Shown here: piece by piece, positions 45,834 through 55,876 of the stretch
Layout: each line of letters opens with the position of its first letter
Numbering within the stretch: position 1 is the first letter of the stretch
Origin: Bacteroidota bacterium
Lineage (GTDB): Bacteria; Bacteroidota; Bacteroidia; Cytophagales; Cytophagaceae
Assembly: GCA_023392125.1 (NCBI GenBank)
Contig: JAEVZS010000022.1
Coordinates: 222,064-286,063 of the forward strand
Reading direction: 5' to 3'
Length of the DNA: 64,000 nucleotides
Position numbers and translations under genes: made by a program
Notes under the pieces: generated by a model
Told to the model about the DNA's origin: nothing
Seen by the model: only the letters and a program-made list of their open reading frames with translations
The model's database searches: none

Positions 45834-48800
45834 TTATTTAATCTTCACAAGCTTGAACACTTCTGTTCTGTTCTCCATTGTTACTTTCACAAAGTAAACT
45901 CCGGTATTCAGATCAGCTCCAAGCATAATCGACTGATTCGTATAGTAATTAGCCGATTCCTTTACAATCAGTCCTTGCTCATTCACTACAGACACCGATA
46001 CATGCATCGTTGAAGGTGTATTTACAAAGATGGTCGCCTGATTTGCAAACGGGTTAGGATACACTTCGAAGCTTACAGCCAGCGCATTGCCATAGCCAAC
46101 CACTCCGTTAACCTGAAGGGTAGACTCTGCTGAATTACCGTTATTCCTTTCTATTACAGAAACAATACCGTCCACATTCTCCCCGAATCTGACGGTAATT
46201 TCATTACCATTGTCAGCAACAATGACAGCTCCGGCAGGCAAAGACCATTCCCAGGTAGAACCTTCATAGAAAGGCACTTTATAGGTATATTCCTTAAATG
46301 GCTCTACGATTGTCGGACCATCAATTGTTTCCTTAACAGGTTTTGAGCCAGCAACAAGCTCTTTCGGTGCACTTTCAGACTTTCCAGACATACTGGTTAC
46401 AGAAACAACAAGGGTTCCACTCTCAAAGGTACTCAAGATCTGAACAATAATTGTTCCCGATACCTTGTCTTCATCAATCTTCTGTATGCCAGCCGGCAAG
46501 CTCCAGGATATAGTCTGGAATTGCTCAGGATTCTGAATCGAAAACTCAACCATTTTTCCTGTCTGCACTCTGGAAGGACCAATAATGACAGGTTTCACAA
46601 CACCTGGTACCGAAACAACCGGCAGACTTACGGCCGGACCAGCACCAAAATCATTTTCAGCATGAACTGAAACAGGGCCGGAAACTCCGTTTCCAAAACG
46701 TACGGTAATCGTATTGGTGCCCTGTCCACTGACAATTGTTGCCCCGGCAGGAACAGACCAGACAAACTCAGCTCCGGGAATATTCGGAACGGAATACGTT
46801 GCAGTTTCGCCCTCTGTGACAGAAGTAGGTCCTGTGATACTACCGGCAATAACCGGTGTTGTACCATACGTAACACTTACACGGGATTCACTTGCATTAC
46901 AAACTCCATTAGTAATTGTCCACTGGAATTCATTTCTTCCTGTAGTCAGATTTCTTACGACTGTATTCGGGCTGTTCGGGTTCACAAATGTTCCGGAACC
47001 GGAAACAACCGTCCATGTTCCCTGTCCTACAGCAGGAGTATTCGCTTTAAGAGATGCCTGAGGCACATCTGTGCTGATCGCAGATCCTGCAACGGATGTT
47101 GTTGGCTGCGCAGACACAGTCATCCTGATTACATTTGACTGAAGGGTCTTCGTAGTCGCACAAACTGAAGAGCCATACGTCAGACGAACATTATCATTAT
47201 TAGCCAGCGTAGCAGAAGTAAACGTCGGGCTTGTTCCCACATTATTACTATTCAGCGTCCACTGATAGGTATCATTAGTTCCGGCATCCGAAACAGTTGC
47301 CCTGAAGGTAACACTGGATCCCTCACAAATCTCCGTTTTATCAGCAGTTATGCTAACCGTAGGCATTTTCAGTGTGACAACGACATCATCATAGTTTGAT
47401 GTTCCGCCACAGGAAACAGTCCAACGGAACACATTCCTTCCCGGAGCCAGTCCGCTGACAAGCGATTTCGCTACATTCGGCATAGCAAAGTTTCCGCTTC
47501 CCTCAACCAATGTCCAGGTTCCTGTAGCAGCTCCGCTGTTGCAGGTCGGAACATTCGCATCCAGCCTTACAAACTCATCACAGGTTTCCATATCAGCTCC
47601 TGCGAAAGCTTCGCCGGGCTGAATTTCCTCCACGGTAATTGTAACAGGAGCAGAGGTAACCTCCTTAACAAGCACGCATGAAACGCTGGAAAGCATGGTT
47701 ACATATACTTCATCACCATTTTGAAGGTTCGTTGAAGAATATTCCGTTCCCGAGCCAACAAACAGATCATTGACGTACCAGGAATAAGAAGCCGCATCTC
47801 CGCCATTCTGGCTGATCGCCGCAAACGTCAGACGCTCACCTTCTTTTATCGTTGTCTTGGGCACATCGATGCTAACAGATGCCACTCCCTCGTCAAAAAC
47901 AGTAACCTCTTTCTGAACCGGAGCAGAGGTACCGCAGCTATTGCTTGCGCTTACTCTGACCACAGAAGATCCTGAGGCAAACTTTATGGAAACAGTCGAA
48001 GAGGTTCCTGTTACAGCAGCGCCGCCTGTAGCTGACCACTGATAAACGGAAACTCCCTGCACAGCAGTGATGCTGAATTGCGCTGTCACGTCCTTACAAA
48101 CAGTAGCCGGACCGGAAATCTGTCCTGTAATTTCAGGCTTCACCCCGACATTCAGAGGAAACGTTTTTACATCCGACTCTCCGTTATCACTTACAGTAAG
48201 CGTTACGGTCTTCGTACCAGCCGTAGAATACGTCACTGAAATCGGCGCATCTTTATGACTCTGGAAGGAAGTGGCAGGAGTCGCCCCCTCACCAAAGTTC
48301 CAGGAATACGTAGCATTCGGAGAAGCCGAAGATGTTCCTGTAAAGGTCATCGCTGTACCAACACAAGGAGTTGCCGTTGAAGGCGTAAAGTTGGCGGTAA
48401 GCCCGCAACCATCAACCGTCACCACTTTGGTAACAGCCGTACCAACACAACCTGTAGAGGATGTTTCCACGACCGAAATCGTACTCTCACCCACCACTGA
48501 TCCAAGCTCTATGACAACAGTGTTTGTTCCATTTCCGGATACCACTGTATGTGCCTGCGGGATCGTCCACTGATAGGTGGATCCCTGACCGCCTGTCACT
48601 GAATAGGTTATTTTATCCTTGCAGTATCCCGAAGCAAGGCCATTAATCGCAGAAGTAGACGGCTGCGTACCACGCGTTACCGTTTTCGAAACAGCCGTTC
48701 CTGTACCGCAGGCATTTTCAGGAGTTACAGTGATTGCACCTCCGCTGTTGCCAAGCGTTACCGTAAGCTGATTATTATTCTGGTTCACTGTTGCACCTAC

Positions 48801-51800
48801 AGGGTAGGTCCAGTTGTATTTGGTCGCATTGGCCACTGTGGTTATACTATATGTTCCGCTTTCGCCGGGACAAAGCACTTCAGGACCAGTCATGCTGGCC
48901 GGAGACACCGGCTTGGCACCGACATTGATTTCCATGGTATGCTCTTCCTGAAGCGTACCAAGCGTAATAACCAGCTTCACGGTTTTAGGCCCGGTTGTGG
49001 TGTAAGTTACCTGATGCGGTCCTTTTGTAGTTGCCGTAGCAGGAGATGCACCTGTACCAAATGACCAGGCATAGACAGTGTTTGGAGTAACACCGGTTGA
49101 CAGATCCGTAAAGGTAACAGCGGCATCGGTACATACCGTCGCGGAACTGACAGAGAAGTTCGCAGAAAGCGCACAACCTTCCAGCATCACAGCCAGCTCT
49201 TTCGCATCGCCCACACAACCATCTGCCGAAGTCTCTACTACTGTAATCGCTCCGTTCGTTGTTCCGAAATCAACTGTAATACTATTGGTATTATTTCCGG
49301 AAACAATCTGAGCTCCGGAAGGCACTGTCCACTGATAGGAAGACCCGGCCGATCCGGTTACGGAATACACATTTCCGGCTGAAGCGCACGCAGGCGCTGC
49401 TTCTCCGCTGATGGCAGAGGTAGCCGGCTTTTGCTTAATCTCCACATTCAGCGTTACCGGTGCAGCATCGCCGCACGCATTGGAAGCAACTACTCTGATT
49501 GTTGAAGACTGAGTAAAGGAGAAAGAAGCTGTATTTCCCGATTGCTGACACAGAGTTCCACCGGTGGTAGCAGACCAGGTGATATCATCCGCACCGGTAA
49601 TTCCTGCTACGGAATAGGACTGGCAATTCACAGCACCGCAGATTGAATTCAAACCGGTAATTGTTGCATTCGCAACTACAGGATAGGTACAGCCAACCTG
49701 CTTGGTGGCTTCATCAGAACCACACTCGTTAATTACTGTCAGTGTAACTTCTTTTACTCCGTCTGTCTCAAACTCATACTCTATATATATACCTGTACCG
49801 ATTACCACACTACCCCATGTCCAGGAATACGTTACTTTATCTTCATCACCCACCCATTCTGCTTCGAAAGCATATTTCATTGCTGTTTCAGAAATACGCT
49901 CAAACGTAAAGTCAGCCGTCGCAGCAGGAAGAACATTTACATATACAGAGTCCTGCACTTTCTCGCCGCAGGCATTGTAAACTTCCACCTTCAGCCAGTG
50001 CGAAGTGGTAAACACCCGCTGTACAAAGTTGGTATCGCTCAGAGAGGCTGTTCCGATTCCGTACCAGCCGTATCCTTTTCTCGCAGCATTCGGCACAGCA
50101 TCAATCGAAATACGGCCTTCCGCTCCGGCACATACACTGATAGTATCATCAGACACAACTGTTCCGTTGAATTTAAATTCACTGACCGGATCCAGAGGGG
50201 CATAGCAAACCACCTCAATATCCTTACAGATTACAGAGTCCAGCGCACACTGCGAGTTGGTAGCCGTAAGACATACTCTGTACGGTCCTTCACTGGCATA
50301 GTAATGGTATCCCTCTTCCCAGGTATGGGCAGCAGGGTCTACCTGCTGTGCTCTTGGCACACCATAGTTCCATTCCCAGCCATCCGCATTACTCATATTA
50401 GGCAGGAAGCGGTATCCGAATCCTTTATCTGCTTCGTCAACCAGTGCAGTAAAGTCTACTTTTGGCTTACCGCCAACTGTTACTTCTACTGAGTCTCTAT
50501 ACGTACCACCCTGATTGATCAGCTCTACATAATACATACCAGCCGCATTAATATCCATGGTTTCACCGGTACCTATCATCGTATTGCCATGATACCATCT
50601 GATTTGTTCAGCCGTACAGGAGTTTAAGGTAATCTCATTCGTCTGGCCTTCACAGAGAGAAAGCTTAGGCAACCAGTCTTTCACTATACCATAGCAGCTA
50701 CTCTCACTTGATGTACAATTGGCATATCTGGGATCATTCGGATAGTAAGTAGGCAAATAATTGGAATAGTCTGGATATCCTTCAGCATCTTTCTTAATAG
50801 AAATAGAAGGCGCCTGTAAACCAGCTGCTCCCACAACAAACCAATCAAGATAAATTGTACCACTAAAGGTTGTGGAACTTTCAAATGGCCTGAACTGTAA
50901 ACCATTAACTGCATTCCAAGCAGCAACCGCTACTTGGCCTTTAACCGGGCAATTATCCCCTGTACAGGAAGGATTAACTTTTGCATTATTATAACCTTCG
51001 GTTATATCTGAGAAATCCAAGGTAAACACCTGAGGTTCTGTCGTTACAGTAATAGTCTTGGAATCTGATGAAATATCATCCACTGTTGGGTTTGAGTTCA
51101 TGACAAGCTTTACTCCAACATCTACCTCAGAAGTAGCCCATACTTTGACACTGACATATGGTACATCTGATAAGTTATATGGGGCATCTTCCCCTTCAAA
51201 AGTAAACCCAAAAGCTCCCCAAGGCTGGGCAGTCCCTTCAGTTCGCATTTCTGCTAATCCACAGGGGTAGTCGGGACATTCCGCACTAGTTGCATCAGCA
51301 GCACACTTCTTCTTTGGCGGGGTAGCTACTCCACCAAATCCAAAACCATAAATTTTCCTATCATTCGCTTCTTCAAAATCATCCGCAGCTATACCAACAC
51401 CATCTCCTACCACCACTGTTTTTTCAATACTACTGGTTCCGGAACAGCCGTATGCAGCATTGTTCACCACCAGCTTAATCACATACGAACCGTTGGCCAG
51501 GTTATCATATACCACATCCTTGTCCGTCTTAGGATCAGCTCCATTGATCGTCCATGTATATCCTGAGATACCGCCAAGTGAGGTATTCTCCAGAAGAATG
51601 GATCCCGGACCGGGCTTGGCAATAAAATCTGCCTTAACAGTTGCTTCCACTACCTGTACATTGTCTCTACGTACACAGCCGGACGGATCGGTAGCAATTA
51701 CCTCATAGGTGCCAGGCTGAGTTACGGCCAGTGTTCTGGCTGTTTGCCCGTTGATCACCGTGCCGTTTCTTCTCCATACATAGGTTCTGTTTGCCACTCC

Positions 51801-53117
51801 GGCATTCAGCGTAATGGAGCCCTCACAAAGTGAGCGGTTATCCCCCAGCTCAGGCCCCTCGCACTGATCGGGCGGTGGCAGATAAAAGTTACCGGTCAGC
51901 ACCAGCAGGGACAGCATCTTGAACGAAGCATTGAAATATTCCCCGTAACCCGGGTTCAGGTTCAGATTGGTCTGGTAGATCTGATTCAGATAGTTCTGAG
52001 CATTTGTCCCCAGATCCGTCCCCATCAAACCTACAGCAAAACAGCCTAAAAACGTATTGTTTGAGTGGCTCGAAAGCCTGGCTCCTTCATTATTATTAAG
52101 CCTTGTCCCATATTTGGATCCGATCTGACCAGGTGAGCTATGGTTATTCATCAGCCAGGTTGAGATTTTTTCATTATAGGCTTTGGCAGCCGGGGTTCCG
52201 TGCCAGAGATAATCGATTCCCGCACGGAAAGGCGTACGAATCGCGTCAAAGACGAAGTTTTTGCCCTGATCTTCATACTGCGCAGCGGCTCCCGATACCT
52301 GCCCGGCAGCGTTACACCAGTCCGGTACCAGCCCGGAGGTTCCTCCTGCTGCGTTGATAATCTGATAAGACTTGGCAATCGCCGCATCCCAAAAGGCACC
52401 CTGTCCCGGATCATAGTCTTTAAATACTTTATAGTAAGCGGGTGAAAAGTAGGAAGGACAAACGAGATCGTTTCCACCAAACATGTCTCCCGGCTTCAAA
52501 ACGTCACCATCAAACTGTTTCTCCCTGATGATACGAATCATCATCTTGGCATCATTCACATATGAGTCAGACTGCCACTGATGAGAGGCCACGATCAGGG
52601 CCATCGCCACATCCAGCTCCGCATCAGAAGCGCCATTGTGCCCCCCTGGCTCAACCGTACAGTTATTATCAATCCGCCAGTGCATTACGCCATTCTGATT
52701 TCTGTTCCTTTTGTAGTAACTCCACAGATCATCAAACAGGTCCTTGTCCGCCATATAAGCCGAGATCAGCATCCCGTAGGCAATACCTTCGGATACTGTT
52801 CTGGAACGATCCGTTTTACCTCTGGAAGTCCCCGGATAGTAATCAAAGATAACCCTGCGAAAACCACAAGCGCCGCTTGACGTCACATAGTTTTCCTTCC
52901 AGTGATTGTAAGCTGCAACAACATGTTGCTGACTGACTCCGGTAGGTTTCGCTAGACCGAAGGAATAATCTACATTCTGAGGAAAGGGGTACGACTGGGC
53001 AGAAGCCTCTTTCGCAAGCGAAAAGATTGCCAGGAAAGCCGTCAACACACTGAGCGACACCCTGATTCTCATCCCGTTTTTCAGAAAGCACATCATCAAA
53101 TGTAGCATTTTCTTCAT
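45834..53117 (-). CDS. Giant secreted GH8 glycosidase with PKD/Ig modules and T9SS domain
   Basis: Extracellular beta-glucanase, probably an endoglucanase, of 2427 residues. Order: signal peptide to about residue 40; GH8 catalytic domain ~44-415 with the proton-donor Glu110 in TVSEGIAYGM and the GH8 signature GASDAELDVAMALIVASHQW (Asp165); Ig/PKD-like modules ~420-570; a carbohydrate-binding-like jelly-roll ~571-763 (PWGAFGFTFEG, YLDWFVVG); then about 1,570 residues of PKD and Ig-like modules, including a repeated Ig-PKD pair; and a T9SS type A sorting domain from ~2343 (VYPNPFANQATIFV) to VFKLVKIK. Related Cytophaga cellulases have similar layouts, but this spacer is exceptionally long. Chitosanase or xylanase activity is also possible in GH8. 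Single gene, with its own terminator. Confidence 0.92.
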   Translation of the reverse strand: MKKMLHLMMCFLKNGMRIRVSLSVLTAFLAIFSLAKEASAQSYPFPQNVDYSFGLAKPTGVSQQHVVAAYNHWKENYVTSSGACGFRRVIFDYYPGTSRGKTDRSRTVSEGIAYGMLISAYMADKDLFDDLWSYYKRNRNQNGVMHWRIDNNCTVEPGGHNGASDAELDVAMALIVASHQWQSDSYVNDAKMMIRIIREKQFDGDVLKPGDMFGGNDLVCPSYFSPAYYKVFKDYDPGQGAFWDAAIAKSYQIINAAGGTSGLVPDWCNAAGQVSGAAAQYEDQGKNFVFDAIRTPFRAGIDYLWHGTPAAKAYNEKISTWLMNNHSSPGQIGSKYGTRLNNNEGARLSSHSNNTFLGCFAVGLMGTDLGTNAQNYLNQIYQTNLNLNPGYGEYFNASFKMLSLLVLTGNFYLPPPDQCEGPELGDNRSLCEGSITLNAGVANRTYVWRRNGTVINGQTARTLAVTQPGTYEVIATDPSGCVRRDNVQVVEATVKADFIAKPGPGSILLENTSLGGISGYTWTINGADPKTDKDVVYDNLANGSYVIKLVVNNAAYGCSGTSSIEKTVVVGDGVGIAADDFEEANDRKIYGFGFGGVATPPKKKCAADATSAECPDYPCGLAEMRTEGTAQPWGAFGFTFEGEDAPYNLSDVPYVSVKVWATSEVDVGVKLVMNSNPTVDDISSDSKTITVTTEPQVFTLDFSDITEGYNNAKVNPSCTGDNCPVKGQVAVAAWNAVNGLQFRPFESSTTFSGTIYLDWFVVGAAGLQAPSISIKKDAEGYPDYSNYLPTYYPNDPRYANCTSSESSCYGIVKDWLPKLSLCEGQTNEITLNSCTAEQIRWYHGNTMIGTGETMDINAAGMYYVELINQGGTYRDSVEVTVGGKPKVDFTALVDEADKGFGYRFLPNMSNADGWEWNYGVPRAQQVDPAAHTWEEGYHYYASEGPYRVCLTATNSQCALDSVICKDIEVVCYAPLDPVSEFKFNGTVVSDDTISVCAGAEGRISIDAVPNAARKGYGWYGIGTASLSDTNFVQRVFTTSHWLKVEVYNACGEKVQDSVYVNVLPAATADFTFERISETAMKYAFEAEWVGDEDKVTYSWTWGSVVIGTGIYIEYEFETDGVKEVTLTVINECGSDEATKQVGCTYPVVANATITGLNSICGAVNCQSYSVAGITGADDITWSATTGGTLCQQSGNTASFSFTQSSTIRVVASNACGDAAPVTLNVEIKQKPATSAISGEAAPACASAGNVYSVTGSAGSSYQWTVPSGAQIVSGNNTNSITVDFGTTNGAITVVETSADGCVGDAKELAVMLEGCALSANFSVSSATVCTDAAVTFTDLSTGVTPNTVYAWSFGTGASPATATTKGPHQVTYTTTGPKTVKLVITLGTLQEEHTMEINVGAKPVSPASMTGPEVLCPGESGTYSITTVANATKYNWTYPVGATVNQNNNQLTVTLGNSGGAITVTPENACGTGTAVSKTVTRGTQPSTSAINGLASGYCKDKITYSVTGGQGSTYQWTIPQAHTVVSGNGTNTVVIELGSVVGESTISVVETSSTGCVGTAVTKVVTVDGCGLTANFTPSTATPCVGTAMTFTGTSSASPNATYSWNFGEGATPATSFQSHKDAPISVTYSTAGTKTVTLTVSDNGESDVKTFPLNVGVKPEITGQISGPATVCKDVTAQFSITAVQGVSVYQWSATGGAAVTGTSSTVSIKFASGSSVVRVSASNSCGTSAPVQKEVTVFDEGVASVSIDVPKTTIKEGERLTFAAISQNGGDAASYSWYVNDLFVGSGTEYSSTNLQNGDEVYVTMLSSVSCVLVKEVTSAPVTITVEEIQPGEAFAGADMETCDEFVRLDANVPTCNSGAATGTWTLVEGSGNFAMPNVAKSLVSGLAPGRNVFRWTVSCGGTSNYDDVVVTLKMPTVSITADKTEICEGSSVTFRATVSDAGTNDTYQWTLNSNNVGTSPTFTSATLANNDNVRLTYGSSVCATTKTLQSNVIRMTVSAQPTTSVAGSAISTDVPQASLKANTPAVGQGTWTVVSGSGTFVNPNSPNTVVRNLTTGRNEFQWTITNGVCNASESRVSVTYGTTPVIAGSITGPTSVTEGETATYSVPNIPGAEFVWSVPAGATIVSGQGTNTITVRFGNGVSGPVSVHAENDFGAGPAVSLPVVSVPGVVKPVIIGPSRVQTGKMVEFSIQNPEQFQTISWSLPAGIQKIDEDKVSGTIIVQILSTFESGTLVVSVTSMSGKSESAPKELVAGSKPVKETIDGPTIVEPFKEYTYKVPFYEGSTWEWSLPAGAVIVADNGNEITVRFGENVDGIVSVIERNNGNSAESTLQVNGVVGYGNALAVSFEVYPNPFANQATIFVNTPSTMHVSVSVVNEQGLIVKESANYYTNQSIMLGADLNTGVYFVKVTMENRTEVFKLVKIK

Positions 53118-53437
53118 AGTGAAAGATTAAGTTGTATGTATGGTATATAGTTAAATTGAAAAAATTAATTTTTAAAATTACATTTTTTTTTTCAACGGCG
53201 TGAACTTTTTTTACAATTTTTATTACGATATCATGAGTTAAATCCGGAGCAGCGAAGAAAAGTAACCTGTTTTTGCTGTAAAAGTTATCAGAAGCAGGCA
53301 GAAGTCTATAGCTTAAGGCTCAAAGATCGCGGCGGGGACGGACTTATTGAGGTCCGGAACACTCTGCCGGAAAAACATTCGGCTCAGCCTTCTGTGAATA
53401 TCGCACAGGCTTCGGAAGCCTCAGCCCCCCAAAACTT
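53118..53437. other. Upstream region of the GH8 gene
   Basis: The 320-base gap holds an extremely A/T-rich stretch next to the GH8 start (53150-53230), which probably includes its promoter, though no TAnnTTTG was found. From about 53234 to the feoB end a plus-strand frame stays open for about 80 codons with protein-like content (KSYQKQAEVYSLRLKDRGGD, then GLIEVRNTLPEKHSAQ) but no start codon. I treat it as noncoding or a remnant. No terminator was seen after feoB. Confidence 0.4.
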
Positions 53438-55555
53438 TCAGGAAAAGAGATTAAATACGATCAGGCTGCATACATAAGCGATTCCGCTCATCGTAAAAAA
53501 CTGGATCAGCGGCCATTTAAACCCTTTTGTTTCCCGGTACACAATGGCCAGCGTGCTCATACACTGCATGGCAAAGGCATAAAATACCAGGAGCGACAAG
53601 CCCATGGGCAGATTATAAAACGGCTCACCGGTGACCGGATGGAGCTCTTTTCGCATTCGCTCCATTACGGATGTTTCCTCTGCATCATCTCCTATGCTGT
53701 ATATGGTAGCCATGGTTCCCACAAAAACCTCGCGTGCGGCAAATGAGGTAATCAGCGCAATTCCGATCTTCCAGTCAAAGCCCAGCGGCCGGATGACAGG
53801 CTCAATAAATTTTCCCAGATGCCCGGCATAGGAGTTTTCCAGCGCAGCAGAAGAAACCAGATGCTCCGTATCTTCTTCCGACAGATTCTGCATCTGCGCC
53901 TTAAATACTGCTTCTTCCTTACCACTCTCGATCTTATCGGCGGGCCCGTAGGTAGCCAGCACCCAGAGCACAACGGAAATAGCCATAATCACTTTTCCGG
54001 CCTCGAATGTAAATGACTTTACTTTTTCCAGGATGGTGAGCAGCACATTTTTCCAGCGGGGCATTTTGTAGGTCGGAAATTCCAGGATAAAAAAGCTCCT
54101 GGGGCCTTCTACCTTCATCAGCCTGTTCATAATGATTCCCGTCAGGACAGCCATGCCAAAACCCGCCAGGTACAGCAGCATCAGCACCAGTCCCTGCAGG
54201 TTTATAAAGCCGCCGTATGAAACAGACGGAATAACCAGGGCAATCAATACCGTATAAACGGGGATCCGGGCCGAGCAGCTCATAAAGGGAGTTACAAATA
54301 TGGTGATCAGCCTTTCCTTGACATTGTCGATGCTTCTGGCCGCCATAATGGCCGGCACGGCACAGGCTACTCCGGAAATCAGGGGTACTACGCTGCGACC
54401 GTTCATGCCAAATTTGCGCATAAACTTGTCCATGATAAACATGACTCTGGCCATATAACCGGACTCTTCGAGCAAGGAAATGAACGCAAACAGGATGGCG
54501 ATCTGCGGAATAAAAATAACAATCCCGCCCAGTCCGGCAATGATGCCTTCCGTGAGCAGACTGGTAAAGGGGCCTTCCGGAAGATGTTCCTCTGCCAGCG
54601 AAGCCAGTGCGCCAAATCCCTGATCAATAAGATCCATAGGCAGCGAAGCCCAGGAGAAAATGGCCTGAAATACGATAAACAGGATAAGGAAAAATATGAG
54701 GTATCCCCATACGCCGTGTGTCAGTATACGGTCAAGCTTTTCGCTGAAGGAAGGCTTACCCTGTCCGCTTTGCACCTGCGCCACGACCGAATCCACAAAA
54801 GCGTAACGATTCATGGTTTCGCTTACCTGCAAAGCTCTGCTGTTGAAATTGTGCTTTTTTACTATAGCGCGGACCTGCTGTCTCTGCTCCTCCTTCAATC
54901 CGGCTATCTGATCATAGCGATGCGCCAGATGAAGCGCCTGCGCGGAATTGTCCAGATCAAACACTGTCTTAAGCTCTGCAATCAGCTCCGGCGCCAGCTC
55001 ATCGACCGGAAACGTATAGCCTCCGGGATGCTCAGTTTCAGAGGCAATCAGCTCCCTGAGACGGAAAAGGTTTTTGCCGGTCCGGGCATTCATGAGCACG
55101 ACCGGCACTTTCAGAATATTCTGCAGCGCACCGGTTTCCAGCTTCAGCCCGTGCTCCTGCGCAATATCGGTCATGGTCAGCACCAGAATCAGGGGAATAC
55201 CCAGGTCATACAGCTGACTGTACAGAAAAAGATTTCGTTTCAGATTGGAAGCATCTGCGACGACCAGCAGCAGATCCGGAAAATCTTCTGACTTCCGGTC
55301 ATTTAAATAGTCATAAACAACCTGCTCGTCAACGGAGCGCGGGTATAAGCTATATACCCCCGGCAGATCAATAATATCCGCCTGAATTGTGTCGGTTATT
55401 CCGGCCTTCCCGATCTTTTTGTCAACGGTAACACCGGGAAAATTGCCTACTTTCTGGTTTAAACCGGTCAGATGGTTGAAAAGGGATGATTTTCCGGAGT
55501 TCGGATTACCGAGAAGGGCAATGTTGAGATTTTTTTTTGTAGTCATTTCAATCAT
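53438..55555 (-). CDS. feoB: Ferrous iron transporter FeoB
   Basis: Inner-membrane Fe(II) transporter of 705 residues with an N-terminal G protein: G1 GNPNSGKSS near residue 16, the G2/FPGVTVD segment, G3 DLPGVYSL and NARTGKN. A guanine-release helical domain follows, then the membrane part with two Gate domains (ISLLEESGYMARVMFIMDKF; SCSARIPVYTVLIALVIP), FeoB_C, and the terminal Cys-containing helices. Complete and normal in length. The start at 55555 overlaps feoA by eight bases; a second ATG three codons on would begin just after the feoA stop. Confidence 0.97.
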   Translation of the reverse strand: MIEMTTKKNLNIALLGNPNSGKSSLFNHLTGLNQKVGNFPGVTVDKKIGKAGITDTIQADIIDLPGVYSLYPRSVDEQVVYDYLNDRKSEDFPDLLLVVADASNLKRNLFLYSQLYDLGIPLILVLTMTDIAQEHGLKLETGALQNILKVPVVLMNARTGKNLFRLRELIASETEHPGGYTFPVDELAPELIAELKTVFDLDNSAQALHLAHRYDQIAGLKEEQRQQVRAIVKKHNFNSRALQVSETMNRYAFVDSVVAQVQSGQGKPSFSEKLDRILTHGVWGYLIFFLILFIVFQAIFSWASLPMDLIDQGFGALASLAEEHLPEGPFTSLLTEGIIAGLGGIVIFIPQIAILFAFISLLEESGYMARVMFIMDKFMRKFGMNGRSVVPLISGVACAVPAIMAARSIDNVKERLITIFVTPFMSCSARIPVYTVLIALVIPSVSYGGFINLQGLVLMLLYLAGFGMAVLTGIIMNRLMKVEGPRSFFILEFPTYKMPRWKNVLLTILEKVKSFTFEAGKVIMAISVVLWVLATYGPADKIESGKEEAVFKAQMQNLSEEDTEHLVSSAALENSYAGHLGKFIEPVIRPLGFDWKIGIALITSFAAREVFVGTMATIYSIGDDAEETSVMERMRKELHPVTGEPFYNLPMGLSLLVFYAFAMQCMSTLAIVYRETKGFKWPLIQFFTMSGIAYVCSLIVFNLFS

Positions 55556-55781
55556 GAAGCATTACCAGGCTGGCCTCATCCTTCCGAAGTGATAAATGAT
55601 AGCCGGAAACGGCAAAACATACCGGACCGCCAAAGGGAGCGCGGCAGCACATGCGTACTTCCACCCCGGGCAGACAGCCCATCTCGAACAATTTGACAGA
55701 AACATCTTCATCCAGAATCGTCCGGATGGTTCCTTTCTCACCAACACGCAACTCTGCCAGACTTTTTTCAGTAATACTCAT
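55548..55781 (-). CDS. feoA: Ferrous iron transport protein A
   Basis: Cytoplasmic SH3-like partner of FeoB, 77 residues. The family pattern is clear: LAELRVGEKGTIRTI, then VSVKLFEMGCLPGVEVRMCCRAP and a final VCFAVSGYHLSLRKDEA. It carries three cysteines in the central part. It is the first gene of feoAB and has a very good promoter 24 bases upstream. No convincing Fur box was seen. Confidence 0.95.
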   Translation of the reverse strand: MSITEKSLAELRVGEKGTIRTILDEDVSVKLFEMGCLPGVEVRMCCRAPFGGPVCFAVSGYHLSLRKDEASLVMLHD

Positions 55782-55804
55782 GCGTTATTTAGAATGGATT
55801 CAAA

Positions 55805-55835
55805 CAAAGGTAACCTCAATTCGCGTAAAGACAAA
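55805..55835 (-). promoter_or_regulatory. Promoter of feoAB
   Basis: TTTG, 19 bases, then TACCTTTG on the minus strand: an exact Bacteroidota-type promoter in the short gap between murF-alr and feoA. Confidence 0.8.
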
Positions 55836-55876
55836 ATCAAAATCTCAAAATTTAACGTTGGTTTGCAGACGTAATT

